The position numbers and the translations under genes were made by a program. A stretch of DNA of 64,000 nt from Sabellastarte sp. h YS-2021 (taxonomy: Eukaryota; Annelida; Polychaeta; Sabellida; Sabellidae), in NCBI GenBank assembly GCA_964017235.1, contig OZ024931.1, positions 107,464,221 through 107,528,220 of the forward strand, in the 5' to 3' direction. How positions within the stretch are numbered: position 1 is the stretch's first letter; each line of letters starts with the position of its first letter. A model generated the notes under the pieces. That model had not been told where the DNA came from. It ran no database searches and saw nothing but the letters and a program-made list of their open reading frames with translations. This document shows, one piece after another, positions 12,159 to 21,025 of the stretch.

Positions 12159-14457
12159 CTCCTCCAAAGCCTCACTCAGTCCACCAGTAGGAGGTCGCCT
12201 CCGTTCTTTCAGGAGAGACTGGCTCACAAACAAATGTTCTCAAAACGTGTTAAACATTATCACCAATGGCTACGTTCTGCCATTCCGTTCAAAGCCAAAC
12301 TTGATCAGATTTCCTCTGATTCTGTCAGAGTACAAGGCCCAACAAAAAGACCAAGCCTTGGCTACTTGTATCCAGTCTCTCCTGTCAAAGAACGCTATCG
12401 AAAGGGTAGACAATGTAAAATCTCTCGGGTTTTACAGTCGCCTGTTCCTAGTACCCAAGCCTCACCAAAGGTGGAGGCCAGTCATAGACTTAAGCAGGCT
12501 CAACACTTTTCTACACGTAGAAAAGTTCAAAATGGAAACTCCAGAGTCCATCAGGACCTCCCTGATTCCAGGGGAGTGGGTAGCGTCGATAGACCTGTCG
12601 GACGCCTACCTGCATATCCCCCGGGGCCATGGTGGCAGAGTGGTAACACTCTCGCCTCCCACCTCTGCGGCCGGGGTTCGATCCCCGTCATGGCCGTAAG
12701 TGGGAAAGCTGGTAGTTGCTTGCCGTTGGTCGGCAGTTTACAGTACAGAACCCTAGCGAACTATATGTACTGGTTTCCTCTGCCCTTCAACTACCCGTCG
12801 TGATATGACCTGTACAGTGTTGAAAGCGACGTAAAACCCCAAATAAATAAACCTGCATATCCCCATCCACCCAAGCTAAAGGAAATACCTAAGGTTTTGC
12901 TACAAGGCTCAGGTGTTCCAGTTCACCTCCCTCCCGTTCGGACTAGCCACAGCCCCCCAGGTCTTTACCATGATTGTAAAGGAGGTGAAACTAATGGCCC
13001 TCTCCAGAGGACTCAGAATTCACCAATACCTGGACGACTGGCTGATCAGGTCCCAGTCTCAGGAGGAAGCCCAAGTGAACACTCAGGCAGTAGTAGAACT
13101 GACTCAGTCCTTGGGGTGGATAATAAATCAGGAAAAATCGGAACTGAAACCTACACAGGTGTTCTCGTTCGTGGGCTACGAATACCACCTAGATTCAGCC
13201 CTTGTAAAACCCACTCAAGAGAGATGGCTCAAACTTCAGGATTTGATCCTACAACTCAAGTCAAAACGTGTTTTGACTGCAAGATGTTTGATGTCTCTAA
13301 TTGGGTTGCTAGCCTCAACGGAGAAAATGGTCCCGGAGGGACGCCTTCACATGAGGCCCTTTCAGTTTCACCTCAAGGAGCACTGGAGATATCCTCAGTC
13401 GCTAGACAACCTCCTTCCCTGGACAGAAGCCATTGCAGCCCACCTAGATTGGTGGCAAAATCCCTCCAATGTGATGAAAGGTGCAGACCTTCATCCCAAA
13501 GACCACAGTATCCAACTCTTTACCGACGCCTCAAACGAAGGTTGGGGCGCTCACTTAGACCAAAATTTTACCAAGGGTCTGTGGTCAGATCGGGAAAAAA
13601 GGCTTCACATAAATGTCCTAGAATTGAAGGCGGTCTCCCTGGCCCTTCGAGACTTCAAGGACCAGTGCCAGAATCAAACAGTGTTGGTTGCGACGGACAA
13701 CTCAACAGTGGTAGCCTACATCAACAAACAAGGAGGAACACACTCGGCAGAGATGTGTGCTCTCCTGTGGAAGATCATGACCTGGTGCCATCACTATCAC
13801 ATAACATTGAAAGCCAGGCACATTCCAGGGTGCCTGAATGTGATGGCCGACCTGCTATCCAGGTCCAACCAAGTGCAGTCAACCGAATGGTCTCTGCACC
13901 CACAGGTCTTCAAACAGATCTGCCAGAAGTGGTTCACACCTCATGTAGACTTATTTGCCACTCACCTGAACCACAAACTCCCTCTATACGTGTCTCCTAT
14001 CCCAGACCCAAGGGCCTGGGACATAGATGCTCTGAACATAAACTGGACCAACCTCACAGCATATGCGTACCCTCCTACGGCTCTCCTTCACAAGGTGATC
14101 CAAAAGATCAGGCAATGCCAGTGCCTGATCATCGTAATAGCCCCAGGCTGGCCAGGGATGCCCTGGTTTTGGGACCTAGTGCAGCTCTCAACAGAGATCC
14201 CACTGCAACTCCCAGTGTCAACAACCCTACTCAAACAGTCCCACAAGCTGGTGTTCCACAACAACCCCCAGCACCTGAACCTCCACGCCTGGTGTCTAGG
14301 AGCGGACAACTCCAAGAACAAGGCTTCTCTGTGGAGGTGGCAGAGAGAATTGCTGCCCCTCAGCGGTCATCAACAAGGACCATCTACAAGTCAAAGTGGG
14401 CCCTATTTGAAAAATGGTGCAGAGAAAATTCGGTGGATTTCTCCACTCCATCTGTGA
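11908..14457 (+). pseudogene. DIRS reverse transcriptase/RNase H, broken by a SINE
   Basis: The N-terminal RT half (to 12621) contains the LFLVPK, WRPVIDLSRLN and SIDLSDAYLHIP motifs. A 230-bp SINE then enters and the frame resumes at 12865. The second half has LPFGLATAP, the catalytic YLDDWL (YxDD box), and RNase H residues in FTDASNEGWG, NVLELKAV and ATDNSTVVAY. After RNase H comes the DIRS-typical C-terminal segment (VDLFAT, APGWPGMPWFWDL). Besides the SINE, an in-frame TAA lies at 12877-12879. No ATG starts the frame. RT is therefore dead in this copy although gag and recombinase remain open. Confidence 0.92.
12622..12851 (+). mobile_element. tRNA-derived SINE, copy 2, inserted in DIRS RT
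   Basis: 230 bp, same family as 1179-1408: A box TGGCAGAGTGGTAACAC, B box GGTTCGATCCC, tail AAATAAATAAA. A perfect 13-bp duplication CCTGCATATCCCC lies at 12609-12621 and 12852-12864. Its B box keeps the consensus better than copy 1. Confidence 0.97.
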
Positions 14458-15494
14458 AACAAATCTCATATTTTTTCATGTACCTGTACCAAGACTTAAA
14501 CAGGCGCCCCTCGACCATTGATGGTTACAGGACTGCAATCGTTGACACTTTGGGCCCAACGGCCCAACATATTGCACACAATGCAGACCTTCATAGGTTA
14601 CTCTCCAGTTTTCACAGGGATCGTCCTAAAAGTTCCAGAAACTTACCCAAGTGGAACCTTTCTGTTGTCCTTAACGAGCTCACCAAAGCACCATTTGAGC
14701 CCATGAAAGACACAGACCTCAAACATCTCACTTTAAAAACTGCTTTCTTGCTAGCCTTGGCCTCCGGCAAGCGCCGCAGCGAAATCCATGCCTGGGTCGC
14801 TAACAAAGTAGCTAATTTAGGCCAATGGGAAAAGGTCGCCTTGTTCCCTTCTTCTGATTTCATAGCCAAAAACCAACTAGCAAGAGAAGGTTCTCAAAGT
14901 GTGTCACCAGTGACTATTCCTGCTCTGACTACCATTGTAGATAGACAGTTTAAAGAAGACAGGACCCTGTGTCCCGTGCGGGCCCTGAGGTTCTATTTGG
15001 ACCGAACTAAAGACCTGAGAGGGTCTCGTTCTCTCCTTTTCATCTCCTTTAAGAAAGGACATACCTCAGACATCAGACCCGCTACTCTCTCTTCATGGTT
15101 GAAACAAACCATTTTACTTTGTTACAAACAAGCAGATCAACAAGCCTTGGACTTGGTCCAAGTCAAAGCGCATGACATCCGGGCTTTCGCGGCCTCTAAG
15201 GCCTTTTACGGTGGGGTATCGGTGGACCAAATCATGCAAGCCTGTCACTGGAAAGCTCACAACACATTTACAAATTTTTACCTAAAAGACCTTACTTGGT
15301 CGGACACCGACAACAATTTGTACCTGGGACCCGTAGTGGCTGCACAACAAGTCCTAGATCCTTCCCCTCAGACCAGTTGTCCTCGGAAAGAAAAAAGGGG
15401 GGGGGGGGGGGGGGGGCACATCCGCTACAACCAAGTCTTTAGGAGTCTTTCCCAGGATCTAGGTATTCCTTTACCTTCAAGATGTTACGGGTAA
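14250..15494 (+). CDS. DIRS tyrosine recombinase
   Basis: Integrates the circular DNA intermediate of DIRS elements. The N-terminal core-binding part contains TIYKSKWALFEKWC and STIDGYRTAI. The catalytic part shows the first Arg in SGKRRSEIHAW (about 14765-14795), the His-x-x-Arg box in KAHDIRAFAASK (about 15168-15200), and the final His/Trp-Tyr segment in HWKAHNTFTNFYLKD (about 15248-15290). The frame overlaps the end of RT/RNase H in another frame and is open much further upstream. No convincing ATG precedes the domain, so 14250 is an approximate start. A G20 tract near the C-terminus encodes a glycine run. The catalytic residues look complete. Confidence 0.88.
   Translation, partial: GVPQQPPAPEPPRLVSRSGQLQEQGFSVEVAERIAAPQRSSTRTIYKSKWALFEKWCRENSVDFSTPSVKQISYFFMYLYQDLNRRPSTIDGYRTAIVDTLGPTAQHIAHNADLHRLLSSFHRDRPKSSRNLPKWNLSVVLNELTKAPFEPMKDTDLKHLTLKTAFLLALASGKRRSEIHAWVANKVANLGQWEKVALFPSSDFIAKNQLAREGSQSVSPVTIPALTTIVDRQFKEDRTLCPVRALRFYLDRTKDLRGSRSLLFISFKKGHTSDIRPATLSSWLKQTILLCYKQADQQALDLVQVKAHDIRAFAASKAFYGGVSVDQIMQACHWKAHNTFTNFYLKDLTWSDTDNNLYLGPVVAAQQVLDPSPQTSCPRKEKRGGGGGGHIRYNQVFRSLSQDLGIPLPSRCYG
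15397..15416 (+). repeat. G20 homopolymer at end of recombinase ORF
   Basis: Twenty consecutive G after AAAAAA. Equivalent G tracts lie at the same place in the two other DIRS elements (54555-54569 and 60497-60508). Confidence 0.95.
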
Positions 15495-15897
15495 GGTCAT
15501 TTTATCCTTTAATTATCAAGTAATTTCTATTAAGGACTTATTTAGTTGTCATTAATCTCATTTTCAGGTTGTAAAAATTTTTATGAGATTCCCAACCACT
15601 GGGTTGGTCAGTCACTAGTGAAGGGCCCTTTTGGACCCTCAGACCTCGGAGTGAGCACTGCTGCACTTCCGTCCTACAATAAAACATCTAGACAGTTTTA
15701 GCACTGTCTCTCATTTTCTTAGGTTTTTGGCTCATTACAGGCCCGGCCTTCGGGATCGGGGCACTGTAAATGGGACTCAGACTGGTATTTCTGGCACTAT
15801 TCTAGACGTTTAATTCAAAATCTTAAAAAAAAAAAAAAAAATGACATACCTTCCAGTCTCAGCTGTAATCCCGCTACCGGGCGGTTGAATTCAGTAT

Positions 15898-15996
15898 TAA
15901 GTCCCACATGGTAAGCTATTGTAGCGTAATAAAATTGGAAATTTTAATTACTTAAATGTAGCTTTTATAAGCTACAAGCTTACCATGTGGGACTTA
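15898..15996. repeat. DIRS internal complementary region
   Basis: 15911-15934 is the reverse complement of the left terminus and 15935-15983 that of the right terminus, with AAGTCCCACATG and CATGTGGGACTT on the two sides. This circular-junction template is diagnostic for DIRS replication. Confidence 0.96.
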
Positions 15997-16054
15997 GAAG
16001 AGTCCCACCCTGCCTCCCCGCTGTTTACAGCTGAGGGGTAGGTTTAAAAAATTT

Positions 16055-16200
16055 CAACGAGAAAGTAGGACGATTGGTCAGAAGTTATCATGTGACGACA
16101 ACTACCAGTATATCCGGTGGCTAACAAGAACGATCTTTTTTCTAAGACGTTGGCCCCGGGTGTGGCAACCCGAGATCAGCATTAAGTCCCACATGGTAAG
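16055..16200 (-). repeat. DIRS right inverted terminal repeat
   Basis: Reverse complement of 9621-9767. Differences are single bases, such as CATGTGACG here against the reverse complement of CGTCACGTG there. Confidence 0.95.
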
Positions 16201-16244
16201 CTTGTAGCTTATAAAAGCTACATTTAAGTAATTAAAATTTCCAA

Positions 16245-16641
16245 ATTTACAAAACTCACATTAGTAAACTCAATAATTAAATTTCTGGCCTAAAATAAAA
16301 TGTCCTGAATTATCAATATTATTTCCAGCTAAAATATTCAAATATCCCAATAAAATTAATAAAAATCCTTGGGAACTATATCTTACATGATAATACAACA
16401 ACAGTAGTGATGAGTTCCCACCACACTTAAACTTCTGTCAAAATAAGATAAGGATCAATCATGTTAAAATAACGTGGTAATACGGAAAACTAACTATGCC
16501 AAAACATGGATAACTGATACCCAATCACTTTAACCCCCAAATTTTGTAAGTATTGCAAGTATTTAGCGTTAAATAACGAGTTCAATGGGCGATAATATAA
16601 GAAATTAGGGTCCGTGAATTCGGCCATCATTATTTATTACA
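16245..16641 (-). repeat. Gypsy 3' LTR, part 2
   Basis: Resumes with ATTTACAAAACTCACATTAG exactly where the LTR at 35560-37721 continues, and ends TTATTACA at 16641. Together with 7838-9601 it makes a 2161-bp LTR. Confidence 0.93.
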
Positions 16642-16653
16642 ATACCCCCTACT
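16642..16653 (-). promoter_or_regulatory. Gypsy polypurine tract
   Basis: On the minus strand AGTAGGGGGTAT lies directly before the 3' LTR start (TGTAATAAATAATG). This is the expected position and composition for plus-strand DNA priming. Confidence 0.7.
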
Positions 16654-16799
16654 TTCGGAATGTAGCGTCCCGCACATTCCCAATCAACAAACAAAACTGA
16701 AATCAGTACAGATATATAATGAAACTGTGAATCTTACACAAGATACATTATGAAAACAGGTACAAGTAAGAATAGCATGAACAGGTAATAATTAAAGTT

Positions 16800-17906
16800 C
16801 TAGTCGAGACTGATGAAACTGTCATTGTTTGTACTACTACTACTGCTACTACAACTGCTGCTGCTACTGCTGCAACTACTGGTTTCACTAAGTGTCCTCT
16901 TTCGTTTCAACACCCCAGTGAGAACACCTGCAGCCAGTTCATCCTCAGAAATGAAGTCGCTTGTGCCAATGGATGCATCATTTGTGGGAGCCTTCACTGC
17001 TTTAGGTACCTCAGCCGCATGGTAGCACTTATAGCAGTTAATTTTAATTTTTCTGGCTTCCAAGGTTTCCGTAATTTCGACAACGGGAAATTGTATCCCA
17101 TGGCTGCATCTTGTCTGGGATTCCCCAAAGTCTATTTTCATTACTTGCTTCTGGAAGTTCCTTGGATCCACCGACTTGTACCCTGGCTGCCTTTCCAGGG
17201 GGATCTGCCTGGGTTTCTTAACAAAGACCCTTCTAGTTTCCTTCACAGGTGATGATAATGATGTGGCACAGGTTTCTCTCTTTTCCTGAGTAGCCTTTAT
17301 TGGTTGTGCTTTTGTTACAGCTGGAACAGAGATTGGATGGTTGACCTTTCTGGTTTCCTTCAGGGGTGATATGGGTGGTATGGGGCAGGTTTCCATCTGT
17401 TCCTGATGAACCCGTGTGGGTCTGGTATTGGTTGCAGCCAGTACAGGGGTTGGGTGGTACACACTGTCTAGTTCTGGAAATGTCCCATCCAGATTCATAG
17501 GCTCATATCCTTCCGATCCTTCAAACAGATCAACCCCCTCCAGAATTTCCTCACACCGCCTGGCTAAGGACGGTGACATCCTCAGTGGGGTTACATTTGA
17601 AGGCTGCTGTAAGGGTGCCAATACCCTGGTATTTTCTTTATCAGAATCCTTGGGGTGCCTGTCAGTTACTGATCCAATGAGGTTCCTGTTAGCATCATAA
17701 TAGTGGAAATTTTGTGGATGCTTAACTCTGATATGTTCATCCAGTAGTGCATCTAGCCGTTTCCGGCACACCATCCTGCACACAGGGCATTCAAATCGCC
17801 TGTCGCCATGTTTCTCCCTTTTATGCCTTTTCATGCTGGACCGGCTAGCAAAGCTTGCTTGACAAATGTCACAGACAGCAGGTTTTAATAGTTCTCTCCT
17901 AGGCAT
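16800..17906 (-). CDS. C2H2 zinc-finger ORF3 of the Gypsy element (368 aa)
   Basis: An uninterrupted minus-strand ORF from ATG at 17906, between the integrase end (18211) and the polypurine tract, where env sits in some Gypsy elements. It is not env-like: no signal peptide or membrane segment is visible. The N-terminus has two C2H2 fingers: C-x2-C-x12-H-x4-H (CDICQASF...) and C-x2-C-x14-H-x4-H (CPVCRMVC...). A central region repeats a short PI/VTK...KETR unit three times. A second Cys/His cluster (CSHGIQF ... CYKCYH) follows, and the tail is a Ser/Cys run encoded by a trinucleotide repeat. Function is unknown; DNA or RNA binding is inferred from the fingers. It could be a captured host gene or a lineage-specific accessory ORF. 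Confidence 0.72.
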   Translation of the reverse strand: MPRRELLKPAVCDICQASFASRSSMKRHKREKHGDRRFECPVCRMVCRKRLDALLDEHIRVKHPQNFHYYDANRNLIGSVTDRHPKDSDKENTRVLAPLQQPSNVTPLRMSPSLARRCEEILEGVDLFEGSEGYEPMNLDGTFPELDSVYHPTPVLAATNTRPTRVHQEQMETCPIPPISPLKETRKVNHPISVPAVTKAQPIKATQEKRETCATSLSSPVKETRRVFVKKPRQIPLERQPGYKSVDPRNFQKQVMKIDFGESQTRCSHGIQFPVVEITETLEARKIKINCYKCYHAAEVPKAVKAPTNDASIGTSDFISEDELAAGVLTGVLKRKRTLSETSSCSSSSSSCSSSSSSTNNDSFISLD

Positions 17907-18210
17907 CCTGCAAAGATCAATATATATACATTTTTTTTTTTAGATTCCTCTGTCAGGAGTCCAGTTACACAATAAAAATGTGTAAAAATTCCATTCCTTG
18001 CCTGAGAAATAGAAATCAAAGGTTAATTCTTAATTACTTAGTTTCAGTGAAGAAACCATTTCTCCATGGCCCTGTGCGGACCCTCCTCCATGTTACTGAT
18101 TCTGAAAATTCTTAATTACTACGTTTCGGTGGAGAAACCACATCTCCATGGCCCTGTCCAGACCAACCTCCATGTTACGGATTCTAAAAAAAAAAAAAAA
18201 AATATATTGA
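17907..18210 (-). repeat. Spacer with an 80-90 bp direct duplication
   Basis: Two diverged tandem copies (about 18029-18112 and 18113-18190), each with CTTAATTACT, GAGAAACCA, TCTCCATGGCCCTGT and CTCCATGTTAC. No ORF. It lies between the pol stop and the ORF3 start, where an ORF3 splice acceptor or promoter might sit; none is recognisable. Confidence 0.6.
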
Positions 18211-18890
18211 TTAAAAATAACTTAATCTATCAGGAGGTTTCCGTATCCTGGTCGACCTGCGACAAGATTCCTCCTCATGAGAAAGTCCAGGCAGTGCCTC
18301 CTCTTTCTCAAATTCCTCATGCTCCCCAGAGCTGGCCAAGTCTCGGCTAGGAACAAGCCCATGAGAAGCATCCTTTGACCCAGGCCCTCCAGGTTCTGCT
18401 GAACCTGCCTCCCTGGTATCCCTAGAATGTCCCCCATAATCAGGACTCCTGTCCTCAGTATCATCCTCCGTGGATGATTCAGTGTTAACACTAATCAGGT
18501 GTGGTGTCCGCCAAGACCCCACACCTACGTCATGGTGATTTAAATTTTCATCCAGTTGGTCACCATTCCCCGAACTAGACTCATTTGATGACAAGAATTT
18601 CAGTTTTGTCCGTCCCCCATATGGCTTGAGCCTGTTAAAATGAACCACTAGGGATTTTGACTTAGGCCTAACTACCTCATACACCACCTCACTGTACTTT
18701 CTGACTACTCTATATGGTCCTTGCCATTTCTCCTGTAGCTTTGGTGAAAGCCCCCTTTTCCTAGCCTTTACCAACAACCATACCTGATCCCCAATGTTGA
18801 ACCCTTTTCCTGAGACCTTTCTATCGTACAGACGCTTTTGTCTCTCTGCACTGGATTTCAGATGTTCCCTAGCTAACTGAAAGCTATCTT
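18211..18890 (-). pseudogene. Gypsy integrase C-terminus (GPY/F domain) and tail
   Basis: Contains WQGPYRVVRKYSEVVYEV, the GPY/F module of Ty3/Gypsy integrases, then VVHFNRLKPYGG and an acidic Ser/Glu-rich tail ending at 18211. The upstream link segment at 18778-18890 is in the same frame and resembles the usual integrase linker (LYDRKV, GDQVWL). It is separated from the catalytic core by a frameshift near 18890. Confidence 0.88.
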
Positions 18891-19263
18891 CTAGCTTGGT
18901 CCTTCATCCACATATTCACAGGCCTCAACCTGAGAATTCTCCTGCATCTGTGATCTCCCGAGCAAAAGGTCAATTGGTAAGGTAGCCTCTCTTCCAAACA
19001 TCATCTTGTATGGTGAAATCCGGGTGCTTTCCTGTGGGGTTGTTCTGTATGCTAACATCAGTAAAGGAATGTAAACATCCCAATCTCTCTGATCCTCTGA
19101 AACGTAATGGCTAATCATGTTCTCTAAAGTGCGATTAAACCTCTCCACTAAACCATTTGAGCTTGGGTGGTACCCTGTGGTCCTGGTTTTATCAATTCCT
19201 AATAGTTCACACAATTCCTTGAACAGTTCTGACTCAAACTGTGTCCCTTGGTCAGACATTATT
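18891..19263 (-). pseudogene. Gypsy integrase catalytic core, C-terminal half
   Basis: Carries the second Asp (MSDQGTQFES) and the Glu (SSNGLVERFNRTL) of the DDE triad. It is cut upstream by the satellite carrier at 19264-24435 and ended downstream by a frameshift and stop at 18891. Confidence 0.93.
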
Positions 19264-19685
19264 AAGCGTCCCGCAAGGGACGCTTGTTTGTGTATGGGAG
19301 AGCTTCAGGCTCCGCCGGCTCCGCCGGCTCCGGCGGCTCCGCCGGCTCCGCCGGCTCCGCCGGCTCCGCATTTTGTTTTCCTTATAACTCTGTAACCGTT
19401 AGGCGGATTCTTTTCAAATTTGGCAGGTTTAGGCAGTAGCCTTGGGGAATTTTTTTGAATATACTGCAGTGACATTTCAACCAATCAGAGAGGTCACATG
19501 ACCAAAAATGTCTTTTTTCGATGGGGAAGCTTGTCCGGATGATAACTTGAAAGGAATTTTATCAATTCACCTGAAACTTGGCAAATACATTCATTCTATT
19601 AAAATTTGGAAATCATTAGATTTTGGCATTGATTGGTCAAGAAATGGCCGAGTAATTAATGATTAATTAATCATTACGAATTTTC

Positions 19686-21025
19686 CAAATAAGGAAAACA
19701 CAAAAATGCTTATATCTCGAAAACCGTGCTAGATAGAGCGATTTCGACGAAATTTTTGACCCGCAGGGTATCTCTGCGGAGTAGTTTTCCCAATTTTCAA
19801 AAAATTTTTGTCTCGCCCAAAATGGCGGCCATTTTGAATTTTCGAAATTTTCGAAAAAATTGGCAAAACACAAAAATGCTTATATCTCAAAAACCGTGCT
19901 AGATAGAGCAATTTCGACAAAATTTTTGACGCGCAGGATATCTCTGCGGAGTACTTTTCCCAATTTTCAAAAAATTTTTGTCTCGCCAAAAATGGCGGCC
20001 ATTTTGAATTTTCGAAATTTTCGCAAAAATTGCAAAACACAAAAATGCTTATATCTCGAAAACCGTGCTAGATAGAGCGATTTCGACAAAATTTTTGACC
20101 CTCAGGGTATCTCTGCAGAGTAGTTATCCCAATTTTGAAAAAATTTTTGTCTCGCCAAAAATGGCGGCCATTTTGAATTTTCGAATTTTTCGCAAAAATT
20201 GCAAAACATAAAAATGGTTATATCTCGAAAACCCTGCTAGATAGAGCGATTTCGACGAAATTTTTGACCCACAGGGTATCTCTGCAGAGTAGTTTTCCCA
20301 ATTTTCAAAAAATTTTTCTCTCGCCCAAAATGGCGGCCATTTTGAATTTTCGAAATTTTCGCAAAAATTGCAAAACACAAAAATGCTTATATCTCGAAAA
20401 CCGTGCTAGATAGAGCGATTTCGACGAAATTTTTGACCCGCAGGGTATCTCTGCAGAGTAGTTATCCCAATTTTGAAAAAATTTTTGTCTCGCCAAAAAT
20501 GGCGGCCATTTTGAATTTTCGAAATTTTTGCAAAAATTGCAAAACACAAAAATGCTTGTATCTCGAAAACCGTGCTAGATAGAGCGATTTCGACGAAATT
20601 TTTGACCCGCAGGGTATCTCTGCAGAGTAGTTATCCCAATTTTGAAAAAAAATTTGTCTCGCCAAAAATGGCGGCCATTTTGAATTTTCGAATTTTTCGC
20701 AAAAATTGCAAAACATAAAAATGCTTATATCTCGAAAACCCTGCGAGATAGAGCGATTTCGACGAAATTTTTGACCCACAGGGTATATCTGCAGAGTAGC
20801 CATGCCAATTTTCAAAAAAAATTTGTCTCGCCAAAAATGGCGGCCATTTTGAATTTTCGAATTTTTCGCAAAAATTGCAAAACATAAAAATGTTTATATC
20901 TCGAAAACCCTGCTAGATAGAGCGATTTCGACGAAATTTTTGACCTGCAGGGTATCTCTGCAGAGTAGCCATGCCAATTTTCAAACAAAAAATTTCTCGC
21001 AAAAAATGGCGGCCATTTTGAATTT
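19686..21025 (-). repeat. 169-bp satellite array in carrier copy 2
   Basis: About eight units with measured spacing of 169 bp (20391, 20560, 20729). Same consensus as 3356-4304. It changes abruptly into the 133-bp satellite at about 21028, inside the sequence GAATTTTC|AGACCCATAGC. Confidence 0.94.

Larger units (their letters stand above)
9602..16244 (+). mobile_element. DIRS-like tyrosine-recombinase retrotransposon (6643 bp)
   Basis: Inverted terminal repeats of about 147 bp (9621-9767 against 16055-16200), gag, RT/RNase H and tyrosine recombinase ORFs in DIRS order, and an internal complementary region (15898-15996). The internal region is the exact reverse complement of the left end (TTTTATTACGC...) joined to that of the right end (...AAAATTTCCAA), which fixes both termini to the base. 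The unoccupied site TATAAAAC|ATTTAC is seen in the other LTR at about 37320, so there is no target duplication, as known for DIRS. A SINE and a nonsense codon break RT. Confidence 0.97.

Noticed and set aside
12897-14249. N-terminal 450 codons of the long recombinase-frame ORF
   Set aside because: This stretch lies opposite the RT/RNase H frame, is Pro/Ser-rich with no motif, and is only the alternate frame of a real coding region. Only the part from about 14250 is recombinase.
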